A stretch of 64,000 nucleotides of DNA from Vitellaria paradoxa (lineage: Eukaryota; Streptophyta; Magnoliopsida; Ericales; Sapotaceae): assembly GCA_019916065.1 (NCBI GenBank), contig CM034234.1, positions 16,135,520 through 16,199,519 of the forward strand, written 5' to 3'. Shown piece by piece: positions 24,727 through 35,792 of this stretch (positions within the stretch are counted from its first letter, which is position 1; every line of letters starts with the position of its first letter). The notes beneath the pieces were generated by a model, which ran no database searches, had not been told where the DNA came from, and was given only the letters and a program-made list of their open reading frames with translations. Made by a program: the position numbers and the translations under genes.

Positions 24727-25464
24727 CACCCTGTTTGGAACCATGGATTTGATATGATTTAATTTCATTTGAGAATAATTCTCATCAATTTTCATGTTTA
24801 GAATTAAAATATAATTTTATGAGCTGAATTTGATTTTATTTCATAATTTAAATTTTGGGATTTCTAAGGGCTCATTTGGTTTTTTTTTTTTTAATTTTTT
24901 ATTTTCTGTTTTTATTTTCTATTTTCTGTTTTGAACTCATTTCTATTTTACGCTTTTGAAAATAAGGAAAAATCTCAAAACGCATTTGATCACTTGTGTT
25001 TTCAAAATTTATTTTAGAAAATAGAAAATAGGTTTATACATAAAATGAAAAATGACAAAAAGTCGTTTTGATTATTTTTAATCCAAAATAAGGAAAACAT
25101 AACATTTTCTATTTCTTTATTTTGAGATTTTTAGAACCTAATAAAATGAAAACTAAAAAGTAAACCAAATGCTACCTAAATAATTTAACATTCAATTCAA
25201 AATAATAGAATTTGATGAGAATTCATTATTTTCTTTAGCCATTTAAGTAAAAAACAAATTTATCCTCATATGTCATATTTACCATATTTTTTTATTTCTT
25301 AATAATATTGTCAAATTTGGTATTTCTTTTAAATCAAATCAATTCAATTCTTAAATTAAAAATGTGTTCTAAATATAAAATTTTATTTATCAAATCAAAT
25401 CAAATCAATTCTTTATTTTAAAATTAAATCAATTCTAAGAGAATAAATATTTCTAAATGGAGTG
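24727..25464. mobile_element. MITE family F4 copy split by a nested MITE
   Basis: The outer element consists of 24727-24866 plus 25178-25464; both halves match, in order and inverse orientation, the uninterrupted copy at 10155-10548. The middle (24867-25177) is a different MITE, family F3, listed separately. This is a clear nested insertion. Confidence 0.6.
24867..25177. mobile_element. MITE family F3, copy 1 (nested)
   Basis: About 311 bp with terminal inverted repeats 'agggctcatttggttt' and 'taaaccaaatgctacct'. The same sequence in inverse orientation occurs at 53957-54264. Its interior is made of 'attttctattttctgt'-like phrases, with no coding potential. Confidence 0.65.
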
Positions 25465-25639
25465 TATAATTTGTTACGTACAAGTTATTCGTCACTCCAG
25501 TAATACATATATGATAGTGTTTTCTTTTTTGAGTGAAGTTAATTTGTGATTCATAGCATTAATTAATCATTGATGAATTTAAACAGGATTGAGAAAGTTG
25601 TACTACTCTGTGGGGGAGTGAAGAAAGAGAAAGTGTGAT

Positions 25640-26945
25640 ACGGAGCTTCAGCATTTTAGTGATGAGCATCCTTTAATCCTTTGTAAACAGAAGAGCGATT
25701 ATAATGATGATGATGATGTTCATTTTGATGATATTGATTCTAAATATGTTCGTTTTGATGTTAATGATGATGATGTGTGCAATGGGTGTGTGAAAAAGAT
25801 ATCAGGTTCAGCATATAGATGCAGAGATTGTTCTTTCTTTCTCCACGTAATATGTGCAACATTATTACCCCGAGAGATGAAACACCCAAAGCACCACCAT
25901 CCTCTCCATCTTCTTCCAAAAGCCCCTTACGAATCCCCTGAATTCAAATGCGATGCATGTGAGAACTACTCACAAAAAGGATTCACCTACCATTGTTCTC
26001 CCAGCGAATTCGACCTGGACATGGATTGTGCTTTGAAAGGGGCAATTTTGAAACATCAAGGTCACAACCACCCATTGCAAGTCTGGTCCTCAGCCGTGCC
26101 TCATTTAAATGTTATGCTTGTGGCACAATAAACAAGGAATTAGCCAGGAGAACACCACTGAAGGAATACAGCTCAATCTTCAAATGATCCATGAACATAC
26201 ATTAACCCTTTTCGATAGCCAAAGTGATTACGAATTGTACTACTCAGCTGCTGGGAGCGATGAATCATGTATCGTAGATAATATTAATCAGAAGAAGAAT
26301 GAGACCAAAACATGTGATGCGTGCTTGCAACCAACCGTGGATCCTCCATTTTACAGATGTCTTGTATGTAATTTCTCCCTCCACAAATGGTGTTCCGATC
26401 TACCGAGCTAGCAAACTGCAGGTTCCTTGTCATCCCCGCCTTCTCAATCTCCACGTAAAGCATCATCCTGACCGTCACGGATTTTTCAAGTGTTCTAATT
26501 GTAAGCATATTTCCAATGGATTTGGATTCCATTGTGACGAATGTGATGATTAATTCTGCGTCGACGTGTTGTGTGCTTCCTTACCGAGATGCTATCTTGC
26601 ATGAAGCTCATGGCCATCTCCTCTTCCAAAAGAAGGATTGCTACGGCCAATATTGTGTTTCCTGCGAAGGCATCCTAGGTGGCCCCCTATTTGGATGTCG
26701 CACTTGCAATTTCAACTTGGACTTGGCTTGTGCTCTACCACTACCGCTTACAGTCACACACAGCTGGTTTGAAAAGCATTCCTTCAACCTATAACCTATG
26801 CTCCATTTGAGAATGGTCCAGATGAATATTGTTGGGAATTTTGCGAGGGAGAAATAAATACAACGTAGTGGTTCTACCATTGTGACGAATGCGACCAGTC
26901 TGCCTGTCTTACTTGCATTGATATTGCAATCATTAAGGTGGGATT
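25640..26945 (+). pseudogene. DC1 (Cys/His-rich C1) domain protein, decayed
   Basis: Fragments in three frames follow one another like a plant DC1 protein. 25643-26090: ELQHFSDEHPLIL, an acidic repeat, then CNGCVKKISGSAYRCRDCSF and CDACENYSQKGFTYHC. 26090-26160: SFKCYACGTINKELA, after a +1 shift. 26160-26411: CDACLQPTVDPPFYRCLVC. 26411-26550: FFKCSNCKHISNGFGFHCDEC, followed by an in-frame TAA. 26570-26790: YCVSCEGILGGPLFGCRTC. Then a final FYHCDECDQ patch near 26872-26910. At least four frameshifts or stops and no initiating ATG mark it as broken. Intact relatives carry several zinc-binding C1-like modules and are poorly characterised. A long uncorrected intron structure is less likely, because frames change inside zinc modules. 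Confidence 0.85.
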
Positions 26946-26960
26946 GCGAGGGAAACTTAG

Positions 26961-27088
26961 GGTGTGTTTGGAGTGATAAAAAGTGAGATAAAATGAGATA
27001 AGTTGTGAGTTCGTAATTCGTATAGTAGGATAAAAAATAAATAATTTTTAAAAATTTTTAAAGGTTTATAGCAAATCAAACGGAGCCT
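26961..27088. mobile_element. MITE family F1, copy 6 (inverse orientation)
   Basis: From 'ggtgtgtttggagtgataa' through 'gagataaaatgagataag' and 'gagttcgtaattcgta' to 'aatcaaacggagcc'. It begins immediately after the last DC1 fragment. Confidence 0.7.
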
Positions 27089-27191
27089 TAAACGGCCACT
27101 CTCACCCCCTCACCTTTACTATTATGCAAGTCACGAAGCACCTCGGCTTGTTGTGTCCCAAGTGTCAACGACTTTTACTTCGTCCTAATAC

Positions 27192-27408
27192 TTAGGCTTG
27201 GTTTGGGAAGAAAGTTAGATAATTTTGTGTTTGGAAAGGAAAAAAAAGTGTCTTTTTTGAGGTAGAAAGATAGTTTTTATTAATTTGACATTTTTACCCT
27301 TGAAAATTTAAAAGAAGGTTAAAATATAAGAGAGTAAAATTAGCCAAGCACTGTTGAAACTAAAAAAAAAAGCCGACTACTAGTCGAGTTTCCCAAACGA
27401 ACCCTTAT
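27192..27408. mobile_element. MITE family F5, copy 1
   Basis: Terminal inverted repeats: left 'taggcttggtttgggaag', right 'tttcccaaacgaaccctta'. The interior has no coding potential. A related diverged copy lies at 58527-58698. Confidence 0.6.
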
Positions 27409-30149
27409 TATTCTTACTATTATTATTATTATTATCATAGCAACTTTGCCTTTACATAAGCAATTATTTGTAACATTATGTTCCACCCAAGATGTGCTGA
27501 CTCTAGTTTTGCGAAATTTATTAATTCTTTTTAATATAACCATGATGTATGAAGAAATTACACGCTTTACAGCGAAATCCCTTTTGCCTCTGTGGTGGAT
27601 TTTCCTAATCTTATTGTTGTTAAAGCTCTCTTATGCTTTTATATTTTTTTCTTCTTTGCTTTATGTTTTATTTTTACAGTTTCAAAAGTTGGACGTGGAC
27701 GAAGAGTTTAAACTCAGTAATTAGTACGTGTACTTATAAAAGGAGATTGCATATATATAATCTTCTTAAATCTTGTAATGCAGAAGTTTTATGTATTGGA
27801 TTATTTTTTTATTCTTTTTTTTATGACGAGTTTCTTAAGCTACCAAAATATGATTTTTTTTTTTTCATTTATGTCATTGAAAATTCGTTATTTCAATATT
27901 TATCCAATAATTAATAACAAAACAAGAAAATAAACTAAAAAATTACGACGAGCTTTATAAATATAAATATATGTCTAAGATTGGTAATTTCTATTGGCCA
28001 TGCAATTGATAAATCACCTAATATTGTAAGAAAATATAATATATAGTCACGGTTTTTTATTTAATTGTCTTCGTTGTAAAAGATATAACTTCAAAAACTT
28101 TAATTCAATTCTATTTCAAAAGTTAAAAATCTAGATTTATTTGCGTTTTGAAAACGTCAAGTACGATTTGGAGAGTATTATTTCAAAAACAGGATTTCAA
28201 GAGCGTCGGGAAAGGTTTTTCAACCAAAAAAAAAATGTGCTCAAAACATAAAATGGATGAAATACTTAGTAGCGTTCACACACTCTTCTAACAAGTCCAC
28301 TGAGGGATGTAGAAATGGATTTTTAAAATAGTCATTAACGTGGAGATTATAACTAATTAAAAACTTACACTTTTAATTATTATTAAATTAAAAAAAAACA
28401 AAATAAAAATTCAGAACCTAAATGAAATTTCAAGTAAAATTGTTGAATGTAAAATTTATCCTTTTATTTTTTTTTCTTTTACATATTTGATACAGTACAC
28501 CGTTGGAAATTTTAGATACTTGCCGAGACTAATATACATTAAATAATGACATCAAATTCTCATCAGTGCTATCTTGATTTTTGAGATTCTAAGTTTGATT
28601 ACTTTATTGCTGGACGTCATATTAATTGTAACTATGTGATTTTGTTATTGGAATTCCTTAAAGAAGGAAAAATGAATCTCTATTTGCCTAATAGTGAAAT
28701 AAAAAAATAAAATAAATTGATTGATTGAATGTGCATACATATGTCCTTCGACATCTTTGGTTTAATTTTTTTTTATATCTATTTGATTTTTAGATATTCT
28801 ATTATTGTTTATTTACTTTTGTGGCTTTAAATGAAAATTACAAATTTCAGGGTTCGTTGCGGTATCTCGCACTATCGCAAATAGATGTTGCTCTCATTTG
28901 TCAAATGTTTTTTTTTTTCCTTTTAAAAAGTTCAATTTAGTCTTTTAATTCATATTCTTATTCAATTTTCAAATATATTTATACATTTCAAATATTAACC
29001 AAAAAAAAAAAAAAATCCCATTGAAGTAAACTTGTCGTGAGGGACAAAGCTATAGTGTCTTCTCTTAAGTTTCAAAAAATGCTATCCATATATGTAAATT
29101 TTTTGCTAAAAAATTTATAATATGTTTGACTTTCCTAAAATTTTAAAAAATAATTGGCTTTATTCAGAAAAATACTGCCACTAATATATATAAATTTTTT
29201 GAATTAAAAAAATTTTAAATTGTGGACTAACCTATTATCATTTTAATTTGTTCATTCAGTTATCATCCATTCTCTACTCTTCTCTTTCTCTCTCACTATT
29301 TCAAACAAAGGCTTACGACCCAGTTTAGATGGAACAAAATGAGAAGACCAGAAGAGAAAGGAAAAAAAAATTTAGAATTTATCATTGTGTTGTGACTTTT
29401 TTTTTTTAAATCTTTGCATAAGTGATTAGTTGCTTACTACGGTACAACACGAGCAGGAAGGTTATCTGCTTACTACTGGTTAGAACGTAGGCAAGAGACA
29501 AGAGAAGAGGATAGATAAGGGATAGTTTATAATTTCACTACTCCTAGCAAAAGACTTTTAGGGTTGGCTTACTATTACTCTTAGAACGAGGGGATTACTT
29601 AAAATAACGCCAAACAAGGTCACTCTTTCACCTAGAAAAACTTTAGAACCAGCACCAGTGATTAGATAGCGCTTCCCCTCGCTTTGAGTCTTGCAAACTT
29701 TCAAAATGTTCATCATCTCAAAAGTAGGTAAAAATGAAGAAAAGAGAAAAGAAAAATAAATTAGTAAAAATTTTAAAATGACACATTAGTTAATAAGATA
29801 AAGAAAAAAAAAATTTACAAATATATCTATGATTGAATAAATTAGTAGCGGTTCAAAATTTAAAAGTATTTAGTGGTAAATAACAATATATGCTTTATTT
29901 TATATTATTCTCAATTTAGAAACAAAAAGAAATAAAATTATCATTGTTTTTTTCTTAAACATTTAAATAAATTGAAAAAATATTATCATTTAATTTTTTT
30001 CTCTCCTTTTTATTATATTTTTTTTTTCCTAAACTCACAAAAAGAAAAAAAGACAAAGCATTAGAAATAGAGGAATTAAAAAAAAAAAAAAAAAGGAAAC
30101 CAAGGAAAAGTCCAAAATTTCCCGGAAAAAGCCAACATGGCCGGTGCCA
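27409..30149. other. Intergenic spacer upstream of villin
   Basis: AT-rich DNA with an ATT trinucleotide run near 27417-27435. Short ORFs at 27446-27914 resemble no known protein. A slightly more GC-rich, non-repetitive stretch at 29410-29690 has no recognisable content. The villin promoter should lie at the right end, but no TATA box could be assigned. Confidence 0.55.
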
Positions 30150-30479
30150 CTCCCATTCAACCAGATCCTTGCTTACAATTTAACGACCTCTTTCAGCCAA
30201 TTCATCGCATGCCCAAAAATCTCTCTCTGCCTATTGTTCTTCTACCTTTAGTGCTCTGTGAATTCCAAATTTTCTCTTCACACCTCAAAATCAAAAGCCC
30301 AAAAAGTTAGAGAGAGAGGAAAAAAAAAAAAAAAAACACTTGCAATTATTCACTTGTTTCTTTACAGTGCCCATCCTTTCTTTCTCTCTCAATTTTGCCA
30401 GCTCTGCACACCCTTATTTCTCTACGCCTGACCTCTCATCATTGTCTTCAGGACAAGGAACACAGAGAGATCTCCAAAG
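30150..30479 (+). promoter_or_regulatory. Villin non-coding leader exon (approximate 5' end)
   Basis: CT-rich sequence ending in CCAAAG|GTACG, a good donor at 30480. The matching acceptor, CTGCAG at 35686-35691, precedes a 101-nt untranslated stretch (35692-35792) before the villin ATG. Plant villin genes commonly have a leader intron. The transcription start is unknown; if it lies left of 30137, an upstream ORF of about 57 codons (30137-30310) would be included. There is no ATG in 35692-35792. Confidence 0.55.
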
Positions 30480-30707
30480 GTACGTCGATCCTCCTCTGAT
30501 CACTGCTTGATCGGTGATCAATTTAGATATTTTGTTTTCTCTTTTGCTTATCGAATTTATAGCTTGACTGTGATTGGCATTTTCATATCTTGATCTGAGC
30601 TATTCGGTCCATTTCTTATATTGGGTATGCTGAAATTGTGATTAATATTGATAAATGGCGTTCTTTTAATTTCATTTATTCCCTATTAATGGGTTTTGAC
30701 TGTTTGA

Positions 30708-30739
<32 letters not shown>

Positions 30740-33700
30740 GATATTTTTGTGCCATGGCATGGCCTCTTTGAAGCTTGAATGTTTGGTGAATTACTGTTTA
30801 AAATGGAAATGAATTTGTTCGGCAATTGAATATAAGAGCGACAAGATATACATATTGACCTATTTTGTGACAAAAACAATCAGGTGGACTTGTTTTAGGG
30901 TTTATGAAAATTCTTAGATGTTTTTTTTTTTTAAATTTTGTCATGATGCTTGCTATCACTCTGGAAGCTATGATAAAACAAGCACTGCCAATTTTGTTGT
31001 GGATTGGAACTTTGTTTTGGTTTGGAAGTCTTCTTCAGCAATGTTAGTTAAGTGCATTAATGCGTAAGATTTTGGGTTTGTTCGGTGGTATTGGAGCTGT
31101 GAGTGCTGCATTGGTTGCGTTTTGTTTGACACAACTCATCTGAATCTAAAGAGATTTTTGAGTTGATGATTCTACAGTTTCGCCTTTTAGGATATTCTAT
31201 GAAGAAAGACCAGTATACGAAGTGTGGGAAACAATTTGAAAAGTGTATTATTCAACAGGTAACACGCGTGGTACTCGTGCAAATGCTAATTTCCAACTTG
31301 GTTTAGTGTTCAGTAATTAGGCTACTAAAATCATTTGAAGGAGAGTATCAGAATGGATAATTAGCATTTAATTGCAAAGTGCAAAAAAATGTAGGTCTGA
31401 AATAATGATTAAATGAGATTGTCATGGTGGCACGAAAATTCCCAAAGATAGCTTATGGGTTGAGTTTGCTGTGCAGAGAAGCTCAAAGGTAATGATCGAC
31501 AAAGACTTCTATATTTAGGGGACCTTGCATTTAGGGATGTGATTAACAAATGGAAGTTAAGTTATTGGGACCTTGCGTTTAAGGATTGTGATTAAAAGAT
31601 GGAAGTTATTGCTGACTACTTTGAGGACCTTGCATTAGTATCAAAATTTTGAAGATTTCAAGCTACTTAGGGCATTGATTGATATGTAGTTACTGATGTT
31701 CCTTCATTCCTTACAATTTGATGTAGAAAAATGAGGGAAAAGTTGTAGTTGGAAGACCGAAGATATCAAGGAAGTAAAAGATGAAGAGTTTCTATCAGTT
31801 TATTTATTTATTGGGAGACATTATTGTTTTAAGGATGAAAAGATATAGGAGCCCAAATAATATAAAGGCTATTTGACATTAATATGTTGGTGGAAAGAGC
31901 TTCTCTCATGTCCAGTAAAAGCTTTGGTATTTTTTTGGTATCAGTTTGAGGGGCTGGCACTTTGTGCAATAAACATTTGAAGTTAGGTCTTTGCCTGATC
32001 CATCACCTGGATTAAATTCGCATGATTGACAATAGACAGTGACATCCTTTTTTTTTTCTTTTTTTTCCTCATTGGCAAAAAAATTAAAAAAAAAAAAAAA
32101 ATAGAAGAAGAAGAAGAAGAAGAGAGATAGAAGGAAAGAAATAAAGATGTGAAGTTTAGGAAAATGACAATCAATTTTGATGGAAAATTAGTGTACTTGG
32201 ATGAATTGCTTATCAGTTTGTTTAGGTATTTATTAGAGTAGGCATTGCCTAAGCTAAAATAACTAAAAAAAAAAAAAATCCAAGCAGTCATGTTGCTATC
32301 ATGAATCATGGGTTCAAAAATGTGAGGGCAGCAAAAGTGCCTCTTGCAGCATTGTGTTGAAAAAGAATATGGTGGTGACTTTAGGTTTATAACTTTATTT
32401 ATGCTTGACCTGTATCACTTTTTCTGTAGGTTAGATGTTTTTTGATACAGAGATACAAGTACCACTAAGAGGAGTTTACAACCTGCTTAGATGCAAAAAC
32501 AAATATATGGTCAAACCTGAAAATTGCAAAAGCAATGCAATGACTTATTTAGTTAAAGGGCGGTAATGCAAAAACCAGAAAGGAGATGTTTTCTATTACG
32601 TCTTATGTGGAGTCTTTGGTGAGTTTGGAAGTGTTATTTATTAAAACTTCATGACTTCCTAACTTCAAGTCTTAGTCCTAGCTGATTTAAGAGGAGTCTT
32701 GAACATCATAGATGTATGCAGCACATGTAATCTTTTCATTTTCTGGAGTTTAACTTTTGGAATTTGGGAGAAGGTTTGGAAGTTTTGTGTGATGCGTCAT
32801 GTTAGAATCATCAACCATACCAACTCTTGCAAGCACTAAAGCTGTTAGGAATGGCACATACTAATTCTCTTAAACTATGGCAGGGCAGAGCCCCACACTA
32901 GGTGGCAGGTGGGCAAGGAGGGTTGCACCATGGTACAGTGCCAATGGGTTGAGTTGTCAAGCAGAAGGGGCTGGCGCCCATAAGCCAGCAACTGAGTCAA
33001 AGGGCAGATTCTTGGCCCCCATAAGCCAACAGCCTTGGGAGTTGATAAAATTTTCATGTACTTAATTGTAACACCTTCCATACTGAAAAATTGATGCTGA
33101 AGAACAAGAAGATATCTTCAAAAAATGAAATTTGACGTCTAAATTTCATCTTCCTCTAATTTTTAATTTGGTCAAATGAAATTTGAGCCAATATAGATGA
33201 GTAATGGTTTCAACCTTCATCAAATTGAAGATAGGGAAACACACAAAGATTTATAAACAAATGGCCTATTGTGTTGCATCTAGTCTGCTATGATATGACC
33301 ATTGATATCAAAATATTGCATCTACCTTTCAGTTCTGTCGATGGTATGAAAATTGAGCCAATATTTATAAATAATAGACTTAACTTTTTTACATGTCATT
33401 TGACAGAGGAATGGAATTTAGTATATACTCAAATGGCCTATTAGCTCACTACTCATCGGTGACATTGCAGGTACAAATGTGAATATCCAAAACATTTTTT
33501 TCTCAATGAACCCACAGAAAGGATAATATGCCAGCATTTCAAAAGAAGTTGCATTTTTTATGTGGGGGAGGGCAATTGTACTTCATATATAGAGCCATTT
33601 ATTTGCACTTTTGTACAAAGAAACTTACTGCCATTATCTACCATCCCTTTTGGAGATATGTTTCACGCAGTCATACAAGTTCTCTTTTAGGAATATTTCT

Positions 33701-33892
33701 GCTGATTTATCCAAATATGAGTCATTCACTTCCAGGGAACAAAATTTCTATATGTTTCCATGGAAACAACCAAATTGTTTTCGTTTTGAAAGAGACCAAA
33801 ATGAAACATTGTGAAGAATCATTCTAATATGTGGATCAAAACATAGTGAAAGACATCATAATATACCAAAATAATAAGTTTTAAATTAATAA

Positions 33893-34072
33893 AGGGTGGC
33901 AAAATAAGAAGATTTGGATCAGGTAAAAAATGGGTTCTGGGTTAAAAATACTCAATTAATTGATGGGTCATTTTTGGGCGGTTTAGATATGGGTCCATTC
34001 ATAACCCAATAACCCAAACCCAATCCATTTATTTATGACCTATATATATTAACTTTTTTGGTAAATTAAACT

Positions 34073-34137
<65 letters not shown>

Positions 34138-34740
34138 AAACATATAATGTAGCAAGAAAAAAATAAAGTTGCATTATTTTTTTTTTAAATGATCAACCAT
34201 GTCTAAATAGTTCGTCCAGGTATGTGTTTTTTGTTTTGGGGCAAAAAAATGAACAAAGGCAGTCCTACTGTATCAACAATTCTTCCAATTTGGCATACTT
34301 CTAAAATGTCTTGTTGCATTGTCAAATTGGTTTTGTCCACTAGCATGACACGCATGTTCCGATTCCATCAACGCATGACATCTCCTCCCCCGGGACCACA
34401 ACCATTATTCGCCATGTTTACCTTTTGAGGAATGTTTAGTGACTCCAATTACTGTTGACGCTTGACCCCACTGAATATATCTTAACGACTCAACCCAAAT
34501 AAAAACCTAGAAGTTAGGAATAGGAAAACAACAATTTTGGAGTGTGAGTATACTAGTATTTGGGTTTGACAAGGTTTCTTTAATTGGGTGCCCAATAAAT
34601 ATTACATCTCAACCCAATCAAACCCTCTTAAAAATGAGTACTTTAAGATAAGCCCAATAACAACCTATTTATTAAAGGTGCTAGACCCAACCCATTTAAG
34701 GTGTGCGGGTTGATGGTTTTTGGCTCGTATTGTCACCCAT
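33893..34740. mobile_element. hAT-like non-autonomous element in the villin leader intron
   Basis: Starts 'gggtggcaaaataagaag' and ends 'ctcgtattgtcaccc', a short inverted repeat of the GGGTGGCAA type. It contains multiple 'aacccaa' and 'gggttgatgg' phrases and (CT)29 at 34077-34134. A clean 8-bp target duplication is not seen; only ATAAA is shared by both flanks. There is no transposase. Confidence 0.5.
34077..34134. repeat. (CT)29 microsatellite
   Basis: 58 nt of uninterrupted CT. Likely polymorphic in length. Confidence 0.98.
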
Positions 34741-35792
34741 AAAATTAATTTGTTAGCCTTTCATGCATGTAGATGGTTTTCAATTTATATTTTTAAATAA
34801 TTTTCTATTGTATTTTTATATTTTCTGTGGTTTTTGAAAATTTTTTTAGAACATTTTGTTTTCTGCACTAATCGAAGCGATTGAAATGAAATTTTGCTTC
34901 TTGCATACTTGCCTAAGTTGCCTTATTTTTTGTGCAAAACCTATTGCCCATCTTTCATTGTTGTGGACATGACATGCAGCATCAGAGAGCAAGTTTCTCT
35001 ACAGAAGATTGACACTGATCTCCTGTACAAGAAAATACCACTGTGGTTACCGCCTTTTGGTATTGCTTAATTTGATATCTTGAAGGCAGCTTGTTAAACA
35101 ATTGTTTTGTTTGGAGTGGCAACTGACACAAAAGTGACAAAACATGATGGTGTGTTGCACCTGATTAGTCTGAAATGTTAAGCTGGTAATATTTAGTGTA
35201 GCTTTGTTACTTACGTCATCAAACGTTCCCTAATGTTTAGCCTCATACTTCCTTATTGGGGGAAGCATTTGCATATCTCATGGTGGCTAGGGAAGTGTTG
35301 AAAGCCAATTATGGGACCTTTTAAGACCAGGTAACAATTGATTACTCAAAAAAATTTAGATGATAGTGGGGAATAACTTAGTTGCTTTTTCACTGGCTGA
35401 TGGATCAATTCCTATTCCTTAATTGGATGTGGAGCCTATTTTCTGTTTTATGTGTACTAAATCTGTCCTTTTGCTTCTTTTACCCTGTTTCATGAATATT
35501 GTTTCAAACCGTGTTAATATACTCGGCATTTAAAGCTACAACGTCTGGTTATTGATAGTTTCTAATCATTCGATGCAAAAGGTTAGATTGCTTGCCACAG
35601 CTAAATTAGATGATTATAGTCAAATTGTTCTGCTTTTAAGTTGCAATTTTCTTGTTGCCTTGTCAGTTACTTTTTTCCCCTCTATCTGCAGTAGCCACTT
35701 GTGGAATTTGATACGAGGCCTTGGGAGTTTGAAGGGTCTCCTTGCCGTCTGCCATTGTTGAAAGAAACACTAATAAACAAAGATTTCACACA

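Larger units (their letters stand above)
21577..25639. other. Intergenic spacer downstream of STELLO
   Basis: The first several hundred bases are the likely STELLO 3' UTR, including A22 near 21626; no canonical AATAAA was identified with confidence. Beyond that it is AT-rich, with a 31-bp tandem duplication at 23548-23604, an AT microsatellite near 23322-23343 and the MITEs at 24585-25464. The ORF at 24341-24544 is low-complexity. No gene is supported. Confidence 0.6.
30480..35691 (+). other. Villin leader intron (5.2 kb)
   Basis: A large first intron in the 5' UTR. It contains CT microsatellites near 30710-30728 and at 34077-34134, a hAT-like element (about 33893-34740), and a GC-richer unique stretch at 32880-33050. 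Several poly-T and poly-A runs occur. No other coding exon is supported. First introns of this type often enhance expression in plants (general knowledge). Confidence 0.6.
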
